A stretch of 64,000 bases of DNA from Paragemmobacter straminiformis (GTDB taxonomy: Bacteria; Pseudomonadota; Alphaproteobacteria; Rhodobacterales; Rhodobacteraceae). Position numbers and translations under genes: made by a program. Of this stretch, positions 34,962 through 44,559 are shown one piece after another (the stretch's first letter is position 1; each line of letters opens with the position of its first letter). A model generated the notes under the pieces. That model saw nothing but the letters and a program-made list of their open reading frames with translations. It was not told the origin of the DNA and searched no databases. The stretch covers positions 372,001 to 436,000 of the forward strand of contig NZ_JACLQD010000003.1 of the NCBI RefSeq assembly GCF_014243445.1. Reading direction: 5' to 3'.

Positions 34962-35126
34962 GGCTGACCTTGTGCATGGGGCGCTGCCAGAAGGGCGCGG
35001 TGCGGTGCGCGGGTCAAGCCCTTGGCCTGCGAAAATGTCGCTGCAATGCAGCGTAACAAACTTGCCGTTGGCGTCGCGCTGTGCCCTTATAACAGGCAAA
35101 GTTGCAAGATCGGGAGTCCCCGGGAC

Positions 35127-35951
35127 ATGAGCGCATCTGCCCCCCTTCGTTCGGTGCTGCCGCCCGAGATCATGGCCCGCAAGGGTGGTGCGCCCTTGGT
35201 GGTGCTGACCGCTTACACGACGCCTGTGGCGCGGCTGGTCGACCCGCATTGCGACATTGCCCTTGTGGGCGATTCGGTGGGGATGGTGTTGCATGGCATG
35301 CCCTCGACCATCGGGGTGACGCTGGAGATGATGATCCTGCACGGGCGGGCGGTGATGCGCGGGCTGTCCAAGGCGATGGCGGTCATCGACATGCCCTTTG
35401 GCAGCTACGAGGAAAGCCCCGAGCAGGCCTTTCGCAATGCCGCGCGGCTGATGGCCGAGACGGGTGCGCCCTCGGTCAAGCTGGAGGGCGGGGTGCATAT
35501 GGCCGAGACCATCGCCTTTCTGACGGCGCGCGGGGTTCCGGTGATGGCCCATGTGGGGCTGACGCCGCAGTCGATCAACACCTTGGGCGGATACAAGGTT
35601 GTCGGGCGCGAGGGCGAGGCCGCGCGGGTGATGGCCGACGCCCGGGCCTGTGAGGCGGCGGGGGCGTTTTCCATCGTGCTCGAGAAGGTGCCGGTCGGGC
35701 TGGCGGGCGAGATCACGCGGGCGCTGAAGATTCCCACCATCGGGATCGGCGCGGGGGCGGATTGCGACGGGCAGGTGCTGGTGGTCGACGATATGCTGGG
35801 ACTGTTCACGGATTTCCGGCCGAAGTTCGTGAAGCGTTACGCCGAATTGGGCATGCTGGCGGACGAGGCGATTGCCTCTTATGCCGCCGAGGTGCGGGCG
35901 CGGACATTTCCGGCGCCGGAGCATGGCTTTGCCGACAAGGTGAAATCTTGA
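35127..35951 (+). CDS. panB: 3-methyl-2-oxobutanoate hydroxymethyltransferase
   Basis: 274 aa. [21 protein letters not shown] (about 44-64, metal-binding Asp), [31 protein letters not shown] and [19 protein letters not shown] are PanB hallmarks. It adds a hydroxymethyl group from 5,10-methylene-THF to 2-oxoisovalerate, the first committed step to pantothenate and coenzyme A. Start ATG 35127. Its stop overlaps the panC start by four bases. Confidence 0.96.
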   Translation: MSASAPLRSVLPPEIMARKGGAPLVVLTAYTTPVARLVDPHCDIALVGDSVGMVLHGMPSTIGVTLEMMILHGRAVMRGLSKAMAVIDMPFGSYEESPEQAFRNAARLMAETGAPSVKLEGGVHMAETIAFLTARGVPVMAHVGLTPQSINTLGGYKVVGREGEAARVMADARACEAAGAFSIVLEKVPVGLAGEITRALKIPTIGIGAGADCDGQVLVVDDMLGLFTDFRPKFVKRYAELGMLADEAIASYAAEVRARTFPAPEHGFADKVKS

Positions 35952-36787
35952 TCCCCATCCTGCGGACCGTCGCCGCCATGCGGGCGCAGGTGGCGGCATG
36001 GAAGGCCGAGGGGCATGCCGTGGGCGTGGTGCCGACGATGGGCGCCCTGCACGAGGGGCATCTGTCGCTTGCGCGTGCGGCCAAGCGCGATTGCGGGCGG
36101 GTGGTCACCACGATTTTCGTGAACCCCAAGCAGTTCAACAACCCCGAGGACCTGCTGAAATACCCCAGAACCGAGGACAGCGACGCGCGTTTGCTTTCGG
36201 GTGTCGGGGTCGATGCGATCTTTGCTCCGGCGGTGGACGAGGTCTATCCCGAAGGTTTCGTCACCACGGTTTCGGTGGGCGGGGTTTCGGGGCCTTTGGA
36301 GGGGGAATTGCGGCCCGGGCATTTTGACGGTGTGGCGACGGTGGTGGCCAAGCTGTTCGGGATGACGCAGGCGGACCGCGCCTATTTCGGGCAGAAGGAC
36401 TGGCAGCAGTTGCAGGTGGTCAGGCGGCTGGTGCGGGATCTGAACCTTGCGGTCGCGATTGTCGGCTGCGAGACGGTGCGCGAGGCGGACGGGCTTGCCA
36501 TGTCGTCGCGCAACGCGCGGCTGGACGCCAAGGCGCGGGCCAAGGCCGGGGCGCTATATGCGGCGATGATGCGCGCGGCTGCAGAGTTCCGCGCCGGAGT
36601 GCCCGAGGCCGAAGCGATTGCCCTTGCCACGGCGGCGGTGCTGGCGGGCGGTTTCGACAGCGTGGAGTATATCGCGCTGCGCGATGCGGAAACGCTGGGC
36701 CCGATGGTCGATGCCGGGCGTCCGCTGCGGATGCTGGCTGCGGCATGGCTGGACGGGGTGCGGCTTATCGACAACATCGCGGTGTGA
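35948..36787 (+). CDS. panC: Pantothenate synthetase (pantoate-beta-alanine ligase)
   Basis: 279 aa from a TTG start that overlaps the panB stop (TTGA); no ATG near the family's N-terminus exists. The nucleotidyl-transferase marks are [15 protein letters not shown] (about 26-40), [17 protein letters not shown] and MSSRNARL. It joins pantoate and beta-alanine with ATP. The rare start codon combined with coupling to panB would keep PanC below PanB levels. Confidence 0.95.
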   Translation: MIPILRTVAAMRAQVAAWKAEGHAVGVVPTMGALHEGHLSLARAAKRDCGRVVTTIFVNPKQFNNPEDLLKYPRTEDSDARLLSGVGVDAIFAPAVDEVYPEGFVTTVSVGGVSGPLEGELRPGHFDGVATVVAKLFGMTQADRAYFGQKDWQQLQVVRRLVRDLNLAVAIVGCETVREADGLAMSSRNARLDAKARAKAGALYAAMMRAAAEFRAGVPEAEAIALATAAVLAGGFDSVEYIALRDAETLGPMVDAGRPLRMLAAAWLDGVRLIDNIAV

Positions 36788-36848
36788 TCCGCGCGGATGG
36801 GAGGGGTGGCCCAATGGCCGGGCTTTCCATCCCTTTGACAGGCTGCGA

Positions 36849-36874
36849 GAAGTATTTACCTTGATTAATACTTC
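36849..36874. promoter_or_regulatory. Inverted repeat GAAGTATT-N10-AATACTTC
   Basis: Perfect 8-bp half-sites at 36849-36856 and 36867-36874 lie 32 bases before the start of the small exported protein gene, in a locally AT-rich patch. The size and spacing are those of a dimeric repressor or activator site. It may also form a hairpin in the 5' leader. No protein can be assigned. Confidence 0.45.
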
Positions 36875-36906
36875 AACTGGGCGTTGTGCCCCGAGCGGAG
36901 CCCCCG

Positions 36907-37422
36907 ATGAAAAAACTGACCGTGACTGCCCTTGCCGCCTGTGCCGCGCTGAGCGCGAATGCCGCTTTTGCCTTTCCCTGTGCGGTCCAGATTCCGACCG
37001 AGCAGACGGAAACGACCGGCTTTCTTGGCCTGACGCTGCCTCTCGTGGCCAATCCGGCGCCGCGCATCAGCCTTGGCGTGCGGCGGGCGACCGTCGCCAC
37101 GAGCGGCGACATGACGGGGGGCACCGTGGAGTTCAGCTTTGATCCGTGGAACCACGGGGGCATCCAGCTGCGCGCGACGGCGCTGCGGGGGGATATCAAC
37201 AGCGCCGGAATCCTTGGCGGCGGCTGGGATTTCGCATCGGGCCGCCCCTTTGCCACCTTTGGCGCGCGCGTGCCGAACCTGTCGGTGACGTCGGATATCG
37301 GCGCAGGGCTGACGCCGGGTTTCGCGCTGGGTCTGGACAGCCTTGGCAAGCAGACCGCGCCTGACCCGATCTGGGTTGCCCCCCTGTTCGTGCCGACGGG
37401 CTTTAGCGAAACCGCCTGCTAG
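36907..37422 (+). CDS. Small exported protein of unknown function
   Basis: 171 aa from ATG 36907. A clear Sec signal peptide covers about residues 1-22 (KKLTVTALAACAALSANAAFA). The mature part is rich in Gly, Thr and Ala with alternating hydrophobic residues (GGTVEFSFDPW, LRATALRGDI, FATFGARVPNLSVTSDIGAG), which suggests beta structure. It has two cysteines, one just after the cleavage site and one at the C-terminus. I do not recognise a family. It sits alone between panC and the convergent M20 peptidase, one base from the latter's stop, and is preceded by the inverted repeat at 36849. Confidence 0.75.
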   Translation: MKKLTVTALAACAALSANAAFAFPCAVQIPTEQTETTGFLGLTLPLVANPAPRISLGVRRATVATSGDMTGGTVEFSFDPWNHGGIQLRATALRGDINSAGILGGGWDFASGRPFATFGARVPNLSVTSDIGAGLTPGFALGLDSLGKQTAPDPIWVAPLFVPTGFSETAC

Positions 37423-37423
37423 G

Positions 37424-38707
37424 CTAGCCGCCAAGCAGATCGTCAAGCACCAGCGCCATGACCTTGGCGCTGTCGACCATGTCCTGCACGCCAACCCATT
37501 CGTCGGGTTGGTGGGCAAGGTGCAAAAGCCCCGGACCATAGGCGATGCAGTTCTTGAGCCTGCCGATGCGGTCGATGTGTTTCTGGTCGTAGGTGCCGGG
37601 GCTGACGACGTAATCGGCGACCTTGCCCAGAACGCGTTCGATGGCGGCGGCGGTTGAACGGACCACGGGCGCGTCGCGGTCGGTCATGGTGGGTGCGACC
37701 TCGAACAGGTCGCGGATTTCGTAGGAAAAGGTGCTGCGGCGGGATTTGACCCGTTCCAGCACGGCGCGCAGTTCGGCTTTCACCTCGTCCACGGCCTCTT
37801 CTATCAGGAAGCGGCGGTCGAGGATGATGCGGCAGCGGTCGGCCACGCAGGGCGCGGGAAGGCCGGAGTAGCCCGCAGGCGGTTCGGACTCGCCGCCGTG
37901 GATCGAGTTGATGTTGAGCGTGGATTGCCGCGCGCCTTCGGGCACCACGGGCATTGCTGTCTGGCGGGTGGCGAGAAGGGGGTAGAGCGTCTCTTCGATT
38001 TCCGCCAGCACCGCGCCCATGTGGCGGATGGCTGAATCGCCAAGGAAGGGCATGGAGCCGTGGGCGATGCGGCCGTGGGTTTCCACCTCGGCCCACCAGA
38101 CGCCGCGATGGCCGAGGCAGATGCGGTCCTTGTGCAGGGGTTCGGGGATGATGACGTGCTGCACGCGGTCGGGCGCGAAATGGCCGCGTTCGGCCAGATA
38201 GGCGACGCCGCCGTAGCCGCCGGATTCCTCATCCGCGGTGGCGCTGATTTCGATGCTGCCGCGCCAGTCGGGGGTGGTGGCGATGAACGCCTCGGCGGCG
38301 ATGATGGATGCCGCAAGACCGCCCTTCATGTCGCAGGTGCCGCGGCCGTAGATGCGGTCGCCGTCAAGCTCGGCGCCGAAGGGGTCGCGGGTCCAGCCGT
38401 GGCCGACCTCGACCACATCGTGATGGCTGTTGAAATGCACGCAATCGCCCGCGCGACCCGAGTCTTGCCGTGCGATCAGGTTCCAGCGGGGGAAGGCGTC
38501 GCTATCACCGATAGCGCCCGTGGCGCGGATCAGGGTGACGGTCCAGCCCGCCGGTTGCAGGCGGGCGGCCAGCATGTCGCAAACCTCGCGGTAGCAGCGT
38601 CCGGGCGGGTTGAGCGTGGGGATGCGGACAAGCGCCTGACACAGCGCGATCAGGTCGGCGCGGCGGCGGTCGATGGTTTGCAGCAGGGGGTGGGTCGGAT
38701 CGGTCAT
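37424..38707 (-). CDS. M20-family amidohydrolase/peptidase (ArgE/DapE-like)
   Basis: 427 aa. The metal site is visible in order: HFNSHHDVV (His and Asp), GRGTCDMKGG, ADEESGGYGG (catalytic Glu pair), PEPL, and HLAHQPDEW near the C-terminus. A dimerisation insert covers about 200-310. The family contains acetylornithine deacetylase, succinyl-diaminopimelate desuccinylase and various N-acyl amino-acid hydrolases. Neither canonical argE nor dapE can be confirmed from this sequence, and its isolated position gives no pathway clue. Confidence 0.85.
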   Translation of the reverse strand: MTDPTHPLLQTIDRRRADLIALCQALVRIPTLNPPGRCYREVCDMLAARLQPAGWTVTLIRATGAIGDSDAFPRWNLIARQDSGRAGDCVHFNSHHDVVEVGHGWTRDPFGAELDGDRIYGRGTCDMKGGLAASIIAAEAFIATTPDWRGSIEISATADEESGGYGGVAYLAERGHFAPDRVQHVIIPEPLHKDRICLGHRGVWWAEVETHGRIAHGSMPFLGDSAIRHMGAVLAEIEETLYPLLATRQTAMPVVPEGARQSTLNINSIHGGESEPPAGYSGLPAPCVADRCRIILDRRFLIEEAVDEVKAELRAVLERVKSRRSTFSYEIRDLFEVAPTMTDRDAPVVRSTAAAIERVLGKVADYVVSPGTYDQKHIDRIGRLKNCIAYGPGLLHLAHQPDEWVGVQDMVDSAKVMALVLDDLLGG

Positions 38708-38812
38708 GGCGCGATGGTGGCCCGAGTGCCGCGCGCAGGCAAAGGATTTATGGGTGACGCGGGGCAGGGAGTCTGGGTAAAACGGGGTAAGGGGCAGCCG
38801 GAGGGGGACGCG

Positions 38813-39187
38813 ATGGAAGCATTCGGTCTGACGAATACGATCATTCCGGTGGCTATATTGCTGTTTCAGGCGATTTTCCTGCCGGTGCTGACGGTGCCGA
38901 CACGGGTGATGACCCAGGGCGCGCTGGCGCGGGGCATGATGCTGGCGACCATTCTGATCATCCTGATCGCCGCCGTTCTGTTTGCCGAGCTTTACCGCCG
39001 CGAAGGCAATGACGTGATCGGCGCCTTTCTGGACGATCCCTTTGGCAGGGCCGAGTTCTTTCTGGGGCGGGCGGTGATTTCTGCCACGTTCTGGGGGCCG
39101 GTGCTGTGCTTTGTCTGGCTGGGGCGCGCGATGGATGTCGAGCGCCGCAAGGGCGAAGCCAAGGCCCGCGAGGGGCGCGCGCTATGA
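38813..39187 (+). CDS. Small membrane protein, unknown (first of a three-gene operon)
   Basis: 124 aa from ATG 38813 (GGAGG about 10 bases upstream). Three hydrophobic stretches (about 8-30, 42-60 and 85-105) are likely membrane helices, with a basic C-terminal tail rich in Arg and Lys. No family recognised. Its stop overlaps the next gene by four bases, so it is co-translated with two further membrane proteins. Confidence 0.7.
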   Translation: MEAFGLTNTIIPVAILLFQAIFLPVLTVPTRVMTQGALARGMMLATILIILIAAVLFAELYRREGNDVIGAFLDDPFGRAEFFLGRAVISATFWGPVLCFVWLGRAMDVERRKGEAKAREGRAL

Positions 39188-39462
39188 TCCTTGCCATGCT
39201 GCGGCTGGTGGTTGTCGGCCTGATCGTGCTGACGGCGCTTTACTGGCTGCTGCTGATCTACGCGCGGTCGGTGCGGCGCGAGCGGCTGGAAAAGGAATAT
39301 GATGCCGAAAGCGTCGACGGGGATGTGAAGGGTCATCGCGATGACTATATCGCGCAAGGGATGGCCGCCTATGAACACAGTTTGAAACGCAAGCTGCTTT
39401 GGCTGGTTTACATTCTGCCGGTCAGCATCGTGCTGGTTCTGGTCTGGTTCAATTTCGGCTGA
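39184..39462 (+). CDS. Small membrane protein, unknown (second of a three-gene operon)
   Basis: 92 aa from ATG 39184 (ATGA overlap). Hydrophobic helices at about 5-25 and 70-90 flank a charged cytoplasmic loop (VRRERLEKEYDAESVDGDVKGHRDDY). No family recognised. The coupling on both sides suggests that it forms a complex with its neighbours. Confidence 0.7.
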   Translation: MILAMLRLVVVGLIVLTALYWLLLIYARSVRRERLEKEYDAESVDGDVKGHRDDYIAQGMAAYEHSLKRKLLWLVYILPVSIVLVLVWFNFG

Positions 39463-39474
39463 AAGGGTGCGGTC

Positions 39475-40119
39475 ATGCGTTACGTGAAATGGAGCCTTCT
39501 GGGGCTGATCGGACTGTTTTTGCTGACCTTCCTGCATTACACCCTGCCGCAGCATGACATCGTGCGCATCGTCGGCACCGAAAACCGGCGGATGGAGATC
39601 GGCGAGAACAGCTGGTTCTTTGCCGCGCCCGATGTGGGCACCGCGAGTTCGACGAGCCGTGACATCTTTTTCATCAACTCCGTCTATCCCGACGGCAAGA
39701 CGATGGAATTCCGCAACGAGGATACGGGCTGGGGCTGGCCGCCCTATTTCAAGATGAACAGTTTCTCGCTGGCGACCGAGGCGAAGGAACTGGTGTCGAC
39801 CAAGGACAAGCCGATCTGGGTTTCGGTCACGCATTACGGCTGGCGCAACCAGTTGTTCACGATCTTTCCCAATGCGGTCGGGCTGAAGCAGGTGGACGGG
39901 CCGGATGTGACGATCATTCCTTGGGTGAATATCGTGATCCTTGGCTTTGCGCTGGTGCTGGCGGTGTTGGTCCGGCGGATGTGGCGGCAATTCCGCGAGC
40001 GGATGATCGAGCCTGCGGTGATCGACGTGCAGCAAAGCATCGACGATCTGGAAGAGCGCGGCGGGCGGGCAGGCGAGAGGGCGCGCGGGTTCTTCGGGCG
40101 TCTGTTCGGGCGGAAATAG
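39475..40119 (+). CDS. DUF1523 family membrane protein
   Basis: 214 aa. An N-terminal helix (about 5-22) is followed by HYTLPQHDIVRIVGTENRRM and a soluble stretch of about 120 residues with RDIFFINSVYPDGKTM and NEDTGWGWPPYFK. A second helix lies at 142-162, before a charged tail. These are the marks of DUF1523, common in Rhodobacterales; function not known to me. The soluble part probably faces the periplasm. It ends the operon begun at 38813. Confidence 0.8.
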   Translation: MRYVKWSLLGLIGLFLLTFLHYTLPQHDIVRIVGTENRRMEIGENSWFFAAPDVGTASSTSRDIFFINSVYPDGKTMEFRNEDTGWGWPPYFKMNSFSLATEAKELVSTKDKPIWVSVTHYGWRNQLFTIFPNAVGLKQVDGPDVTIIPWVNIVILGFALVLAVLVRRMWRQFRERMIEPAVIDVQQSIDDLEERGGRAGERARGFFGRLFGRK

Positions 40120-40223
40120 GGCGCAGTCCGCAGCCCCAGTGCGGCCCTTGCGGGGGGGGGGCACAGGGGCGGCCGGCGTTGCGCCTGTGGCCAGAGGTGC
40201 TGTGAGTATTTGGGCAAGGCTGA

Positions 40224-40249
40224 AAAGGGCAGGAGTTTTCCTGCCCTTT
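40224..40249 (-). terminator. Rho-independent terminator, pheT (minus) and possibly the DUF1523 operon (plus)
   Basis: AAAGGGCAGG (40224-40233) pairs perfectly with CCTGCCCTTT (40240-40249) across a 6-base loop. On the minus strand it is followed by TCAG, on the plus strand by GTGTT; the T/A-rich stem ends allow use in both directions between the convergent operons. Confidence 0.75.
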
Positions 40250-40274
40250 GTGTTCGGTGCCTGACTGCGCCGCC

Positions 40275-42683
40275 TTAGCCGCGCAGGGTGCCGCCTGTGG
40301 CTTTTGTGACCTTGTCGATGATCTTGGCCGAGACGGCTTCGATATCGGCATCGGTCAGGGTTTTGTCGACGGGTTGCAGGCGCACGGTGAGGGCGATGGA
40401 TTTCTTGCCCGCGCCCATCTGCGCCTCGGCCTTGTCGCCGGTGAACTGGTCGAACAGGCGGACGCTTTCGATCAGGGTCTTGTCGGCGCCGGTTGCGGCG
40501 TTGATGGCGGTCAGCGCCTCGACCCGCGTGTCGACGACAAAGGCGAAATCGCGTTCGACCGCTTGCAGGTCGCTGATGGCGAGCGCGGGGCGGGTAGGCG
40601 TTTTCACCTTGGGCAGGGGCACGTTGGCGGGCAGGATGGTGAAGGCCACGGCCGGGCCTTTGACGCCCATCGCGGCGAGGATGCGGGGATGCACCTCGCC
40701 GAAGGTGGCCATCGCGTTGGGGCCAAGGGCGATGCAGCCCGAGCGGCCGGGGTGCCACCATGCGGCGACCTTGCGGGTGACCTGCACGCGGGAGGGCGCG
40801 CCGAGTGCGGCAAGGATGGCTTCGGCGTCAGCCTTGGCATCGAAGACATCGACGGGGCGGCGGCTGCCATAGGGGTCGCGCGGGGCGGTCTGGCCGACCA
40901 GCAGGCCCGTGGCTTGCAGGTGTTGTTCGCCCGGTTCGCCGCCGTGGAAGGCGGGGCCGATCTCGCACAGGGCAAGGTCTGCAAAGCCGCGTGCCTGATT
41001 GCGGGCGGCGGCGCGCAGAAGGCCGGGCAGCAGGTCGGGGCGGAGGTGGGTCATTTCCGACGAGATCGGGTTGTCGACCCGCACCGCATCTGCACCGCCG
41101 CCGAAGAGGGTGGCGGCCTCGGCGTCGATGAAGCTGTAGGTAACGCATTCGTTGTAGCCCAAGGCCGCAAGGGTGCGGCGGGCGCTGCGTTCGCGGATTT
41201 GCGCGGGCGTCAGGATCGGGCGCGGCACGCCTGCGGTGGCGCGGGTCAGGGGCTTGCCCTGAAGTTTGGTGAGCGAGGCGATGCGGGCGACCTCTTCCAC
41301 CAGATCGGCCTCGCCCAGCACATCGGGGCGCCACGAGGGCGCGGTTGCCATGTCGCCGTCCAGCGTGAAGCCCAAGGCTTCGAGCGTGCGGCGCTGTTCG
41401 GCTTCGGGGATGTCCATGCCGACGAGGGAGATGACGCGGGCGGGGTTCAGCCGGTAGGCGCGGGCGGTATCGGGCACCGCGCCGTCAAGGGCGAGGTCCG
41501 AGGCCTCGCCGCCGCAGAGGTCGAGGATCATCTGCGTTGCAAGGTCGAGGCCCGGCAGGGTGAAGGCCGGGTCCACGCCGCGTTCGAAGCGGTAGCGGGC
41601 GTCGGAGTTGATCTTGAGCGCGCGGCCCGTGGCGGCCACGGTGATCGGGTCCCAATAGGCGGATTCGAGGAAGACATCGGTTGTCGCCTCGGTGCAGCCG
41701 GACACCTCGCCCCCCATGATGCCCGCCAGCGATTCCGGCTGGGCAGCGTCGGAGATGAGCATCATGCCCGCTTGCAGGCTGTAGGTCTTGCCGTCGAGCG
41801 CCAGAAGCTGTTCGCCGCCCTGTGCGGGATGGATGCGCAAGCCGCCGTGGACGCGTGCGGCATCGAACACATGGAGCGGGCGGTTCAGGGCGAAGGTGAA
41901 GAAGTTGGTGATATCGACCAGCGCCGAGATCGGGCGCAGGCCGATGGCGGTCAGCCGGTCGGCGAGCCACGCGGGCGAGGGGCCGTTCTTGACGCCACGG
42001 ATCAGGCGGCCTGCAAAGAGGGGGCAGCCCTTGGCTTTCAGCGCGGGGTCGATGGTCACGGTGATCGGGCAGGGGAAGCCGCCCTTGATCGCCGGAATGT
42101 CGAGCGGTTTCAGCTTGCCCAAGCCGCGCGCCGCAAGGTCGCGGGCGATGCCGCGCACGCCAAGCGCGTCGGGGCGGTTGGGGGTGATCTTGATATGGAT
42201 CATCGGGTCGACGACCGAGGGGCGGTTGATTGCCAGCCAGTCGGTGAATTTCTGGCCCACCTCGCCCGAGGCAAGCTCGATGATGCCGTTGTGTTCGTCC
42301 GAGAGTTCCAGCTCGCGTTCGGAACACATCATGCCGTGCGATTCCACGCCGCGGATCTTGCCCACGCCAAGGGTGACGTCGATGCCCGGCACATAGTCGC
42401 CCGGTTTGGCAAGGACCACGGTGATGCCCGCCCGCGCGTTGGGCGCGCCGCAGACGATCTGCTTTTCACCCTCGTCCGTCAGGACGCGGCAGACGCGCAG
42501 CTTGTCGGCGTCGGGGTGCTGTTCGGCGTGCAACACCTTGGCCAATGTGAAATGGCCAAGGCGGGCGGCGCGGTTCGACACCTCTTCCACCTCGAGACCG
42601 AGGTCGGTCAGGGCGTAGAGGATATCATCGAGCGAGGCTTCGGTTTCGAGATGGTCTTTAAGCCAGGAGAGGGTGAATTTCAT
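40275..42683 (-). CDS. pheT: Phenylalanine-tRNA ligase beta subunit
   Basis: 802 aa, full length. An N-terminal tRNA-binding domain (about 40-150, with KVLHAEQHPDADKLRVC and GAPNARAG), B3/B4 editing domain (about 200-400), B5 domain, the catalytic-like core without active site, and a C-terminal anticodon-binding FDX domain (about 705-800, ending with SAKIIDKVTKATGGTLRG) are all present. It pairs with PheS (10-base gap) to form the heterotetramer charging tRNA-Phe. The ATG at 42683 follows GGAAG. Confidence 0.96.
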   Translation of the reverse strand: MKFTLSWLKDHLETEASLDDILYALTDLGLEVEEVSNRAARLGHFTLAKVLHAEQHPDADKLRVCRVLTDEGEKQIVCGAPNARAGITVVLAKPGDYVPGIDVTLGVGKIRGVESHGMMCSERELELSDEHNGIIELASGEVGQKFTDWLAINRPSVVDPMIHIKITPNRPDALGVRGIARDLAARGLGKLKPLDIPAIKGGFPCPITVTIDPALKAKGCPLFAGRLIRGVKNGPSPAWLADRLTAIGLRPISALVDITNFFTFALNRPLHVFDAARVHGGLRIHPAQGGEQLLALDGKTYSLQAGMMLISDAAQPESLAGIMGGEVSGCTEATTDVFLESAYWDPITVAATGRALKINSDARYRFERGVDPAFTLPGLDLATQMILDLCGGEASDLALDGAVPDTARAYRLNPARVISLVGMDIPEAEQRRTLEALGFTLDGDMATAPSWRPDVLGEADLVEEVARIASLTKLQGKPLTRATAGVPRPILTPAQIRERSARRTLAALGYNECVTYSFIDAEAATLFGGGADAVRVDNPISSEMTHLRPDLLPGLLRAAARNQARGFADLALCEIGPAFHGGEPGEQHLQATGLLVGQTAPRDPYGSRRPVDVFDAKADAEAILAALGAPSRVQVTRKVAAWWHPGRSGCIALGPNAMATFGEVHPRILAAMGVKGPAVAFTILPANVPLPKVKTPTRPALAISDLQAVERDFAFVVDTRVEALTAINAATGADKTLIESVRLFDQFTGDKAEAQMGAGKKSIALTVRLQPVDKTLTDADIEAVSAKIIDKVTKATGGTLRG

Positions 42684-42693
42684 TGCGGCTTCC

Positions 42694-43776
42694 TCAGCGG
42701 CTCAGGCCAGCGGGCAGGGTGGGAAGGTCGAGGGCTGCAAAGCCGTAGTGGCGCAGCCAGCGCAGGTCGGATTCGAAAAAGGCGCGCAGGTCGGGGATGC
42801 CGTATTTCAGCATCGCCAGACGGTCGATCCCCATGCCGAAGGCGAAGCCCTGCCATTCGTCGGGGTTCACGCCTGCCGCTTTCAGCACCTTGGGGTGGAC
42901 CATGCCGGAGCCGAGGATTTCCATCCAGCGGTCGCCTGTTCCGATCTTGAGTTGCCCCCCCTCCCACGAGCAGCGGATATCCACTTCGGCCGAGGGTTCG
43001 GTGAAGGGGAAGTGGCTGGCGCGGAAGCGGAGTTCGACGGAAGGCACCTCGAAGAAGGCGCGGCAGAATTCTTCCAGCACCCATTTCAGGTTGGCCATCG
43101 AAATGTCGCGGTCGATGCAAAGACCTTCGACCTGATGGAACATCGGGGTGTGGGTCTGGTCCATGTCCATCCGGTAGACGCGGCCGGGGGCGATGACGCG
43201 GATGGGCGCGCCCTGTTCGGTCATGGCGCGGATCTGCACGGGGCTGGTGTGGGTGCGCAGAACATGCGGCGGGCGGTCGTCGCCCGCGGCGCGGTTCATG
43301 AAGAAGGTGTCATGTTCCTGCCGCGCGGGGTGTTCGGGCGGGATGTTCAGCGCGTCGAAGTTATACCAGTCGGATTCGACCTGCGGCCCCTCGGCCACGG
43401 CAAAGCCCATGTCGGCGAAGATGGCGGTAAGTTCCTCCATCACCTGTGACACGGGGTGGATCGTGCCCGTGCGGCGCGGGCGGGCGGGAAGCGTGACGTC
43501 GAGCCATTCGGATTTCAGGCGGGCGTCGAGTGCGGCATCGGCAAGGCCGGATTTGCGGGCGCGCAGGGCGGCGTCGATTTCGTCGCGCAGGGCGTTCAGC
43601 AGGGCGCCGGCGGCCTTGCGGGCGTCAGGCTCCATCTTGCCCAAGCCGGACATGAGGGCGGAAATCTCGCCCTTTTTGCCAAGCGCCGCGACGCGCACGT
43701 CTTCAAGCGCGGTTTCGTCCGCTGCCGTGGCGATGGCCGCAAGATACTTGGCCTTGAGCGTGTCGAGCCCGTCCAT
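42694..43776 (-). CDS. pheS: Phenylalanine-tRNA ligase alpha subunit
   Basis: 360 aa from ATG 43776 ([12 protein letters not shown]). An N-terminal coiled-coil (about 1-85) and class II catalytic core are visible: [11 protein letters not shown] (motif 2 region), [28 protein letters not shown] and [18 protein letters not shown] (motif 3, about 315-332). In many bacteria pheST directly follows rpmI-rplT; here a lipoprotein gene and a radical SAM gene are inserted between rplT and pheS, all on the same strand. Confidence 0.96.
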   Translation of the reverse strand: MDGLDTLKAKYLAAIATAADETALEDVRVAALGKKGEISALMSGLGKMEPDARKAAGALLNALRDEIDAALRARKSGLADAALDARLKSEWLDVTLPARPRRTGTIHPVSQVMEELTAIFADMGFAVAEGPQVESDWYNFDALNIPPEHPARQEHDTFFMNRAAGDDRPPHVLRTHTSPVQIRAMTEQGAPIRVIAPGRVYRMDMDQTHTPMFHQVEGLCIDRDISMANLKWVLEEFCRAFFEVPSVELRFRASHFPFTEPSAEVDIRCSWEGGQLKIGTGDRWMEILGSGMVHPKVLKAAGVNPDEWQGFAFGMGIDRLAMLKYGIPDLRAFFESDLRWLRHYGFAALDLPTLPAGLSR

Positions 43777-43841
43777 GAATGCCTCCGTTGGGTGCGGCAC
43801 GGTGCTAGCCTTGGAAGGGGCGCGATGCAAGGGGAAGGGCG

Positions 43842-44528
43842 TCAGCGGGACTGCATCACCTTGGCAAGGCGGGCCGCGATGGCGGCGCTGCCCTTGGCCG
43901 AGGGGTGGATCAGGTCGAACTGGAACATCGAGGCGTCGCCGCGTGGCACGATGTCGGACATGGGGGCGAAGAAGATGCCCTTCGGGTCGGTCGCGGCAAG
44001 GCGGGTGAGGCGGCGGTCAAGCTCGTCCCCGTAGGGGCGGCAGGCGCGGACGGGGGTGTAGAGGCCGGGGTTGCGCAGGTAGCCGGAATAGACGACGCGC
44101 GCGCCGTCGCGGCGCAGCTGGCGGACCAGATCGGGAATTGCGCCCGTGGTGCCATCGGCCGAGATCAGGCGGTCGACCATGCGGTTGCAGGCCGCGCAGC
44201 CGCAGCCGAACAACAGGTCGTTGCCGCCGCCGTTGAGGACCACCCAGTCCCAGTCGCCCTTGCGATATTGCGCGGTCAGGCGCAGGCCCGCCGCGCCGCT
44301 GACCGGCAGGTAGTAGAAGTAGCGCGCGCCGATGACCGAGCGGTCGATCACCTCGGCCCCGAGGCGGCGCTCGATCTCGTTCCCGACGGAGTGGCCGAGG
44401 CCGCGGTTGGCGGCCATCATGGAGTCGCCCATCAGCAGGATGCGGGCGTCCTTGTTCTGGTCGGTGACCATTTCGCCGCAGGAAAGCAGCGAGAGCAGGG
44501 CAAGCAGGGCAAGGGCGGCGCGCAGCAT
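43842..44528 (-). CDS. SGNH/GDSL hydrolase, lipoprotein
   Basis: 228 aa from ATG 44528. The signal peptide ends in a good lipobox, LSLLSC, with Cys17 as lipidation site. Catalytic Ser36 is in [11 protein letters not shown] (block I), the Asn of block III is in LNGGGNDLL, and block V Asp-His is in [10 protein letters not shown] near the C-terminus. The CGCAACNRM cysteine cluster (about 108-116) is unusual. It would be an esterase or acyl hydrolase facing the periplasm; the substrate may be a cell-wall or exopolysaccharide acyl group. It lies 31 bases downstream of the radical SAM gene, likely in the same operon. Confidence 0.85.
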   Translation of the reverse strand: MLRAALALLALLSLLSCGEMVTDQNKDARILLMGDSMMAANRGLGHSVGNEIERRLGAEVIDRSVIGARYFYYLPVSGAAGLRLTAQYRKGDWDWVVLNGGGNDLLFGCGCAACNRMVDRLISADGTTGAIPDLVRQLRRDGARVVYSGYLRNPGLYTPVRACRPYGDELDRRLTRLAATDPKGIFFAPMSDIVPRGDASMFQFDLIHPSAKGSAAIAARLAKVMQSR

Positions 44529-44559
44529 GGGCAGGCCCTTTCGGGGCGGGTGGGCGAGG

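Noticed and set aside
40248-42950. A 900-codon open frame on the plus strand across pheT
   Set aside because: It mirrors the well-defined pheT on the other strand and contains no domain; long antisense frames are expected at this GC content.
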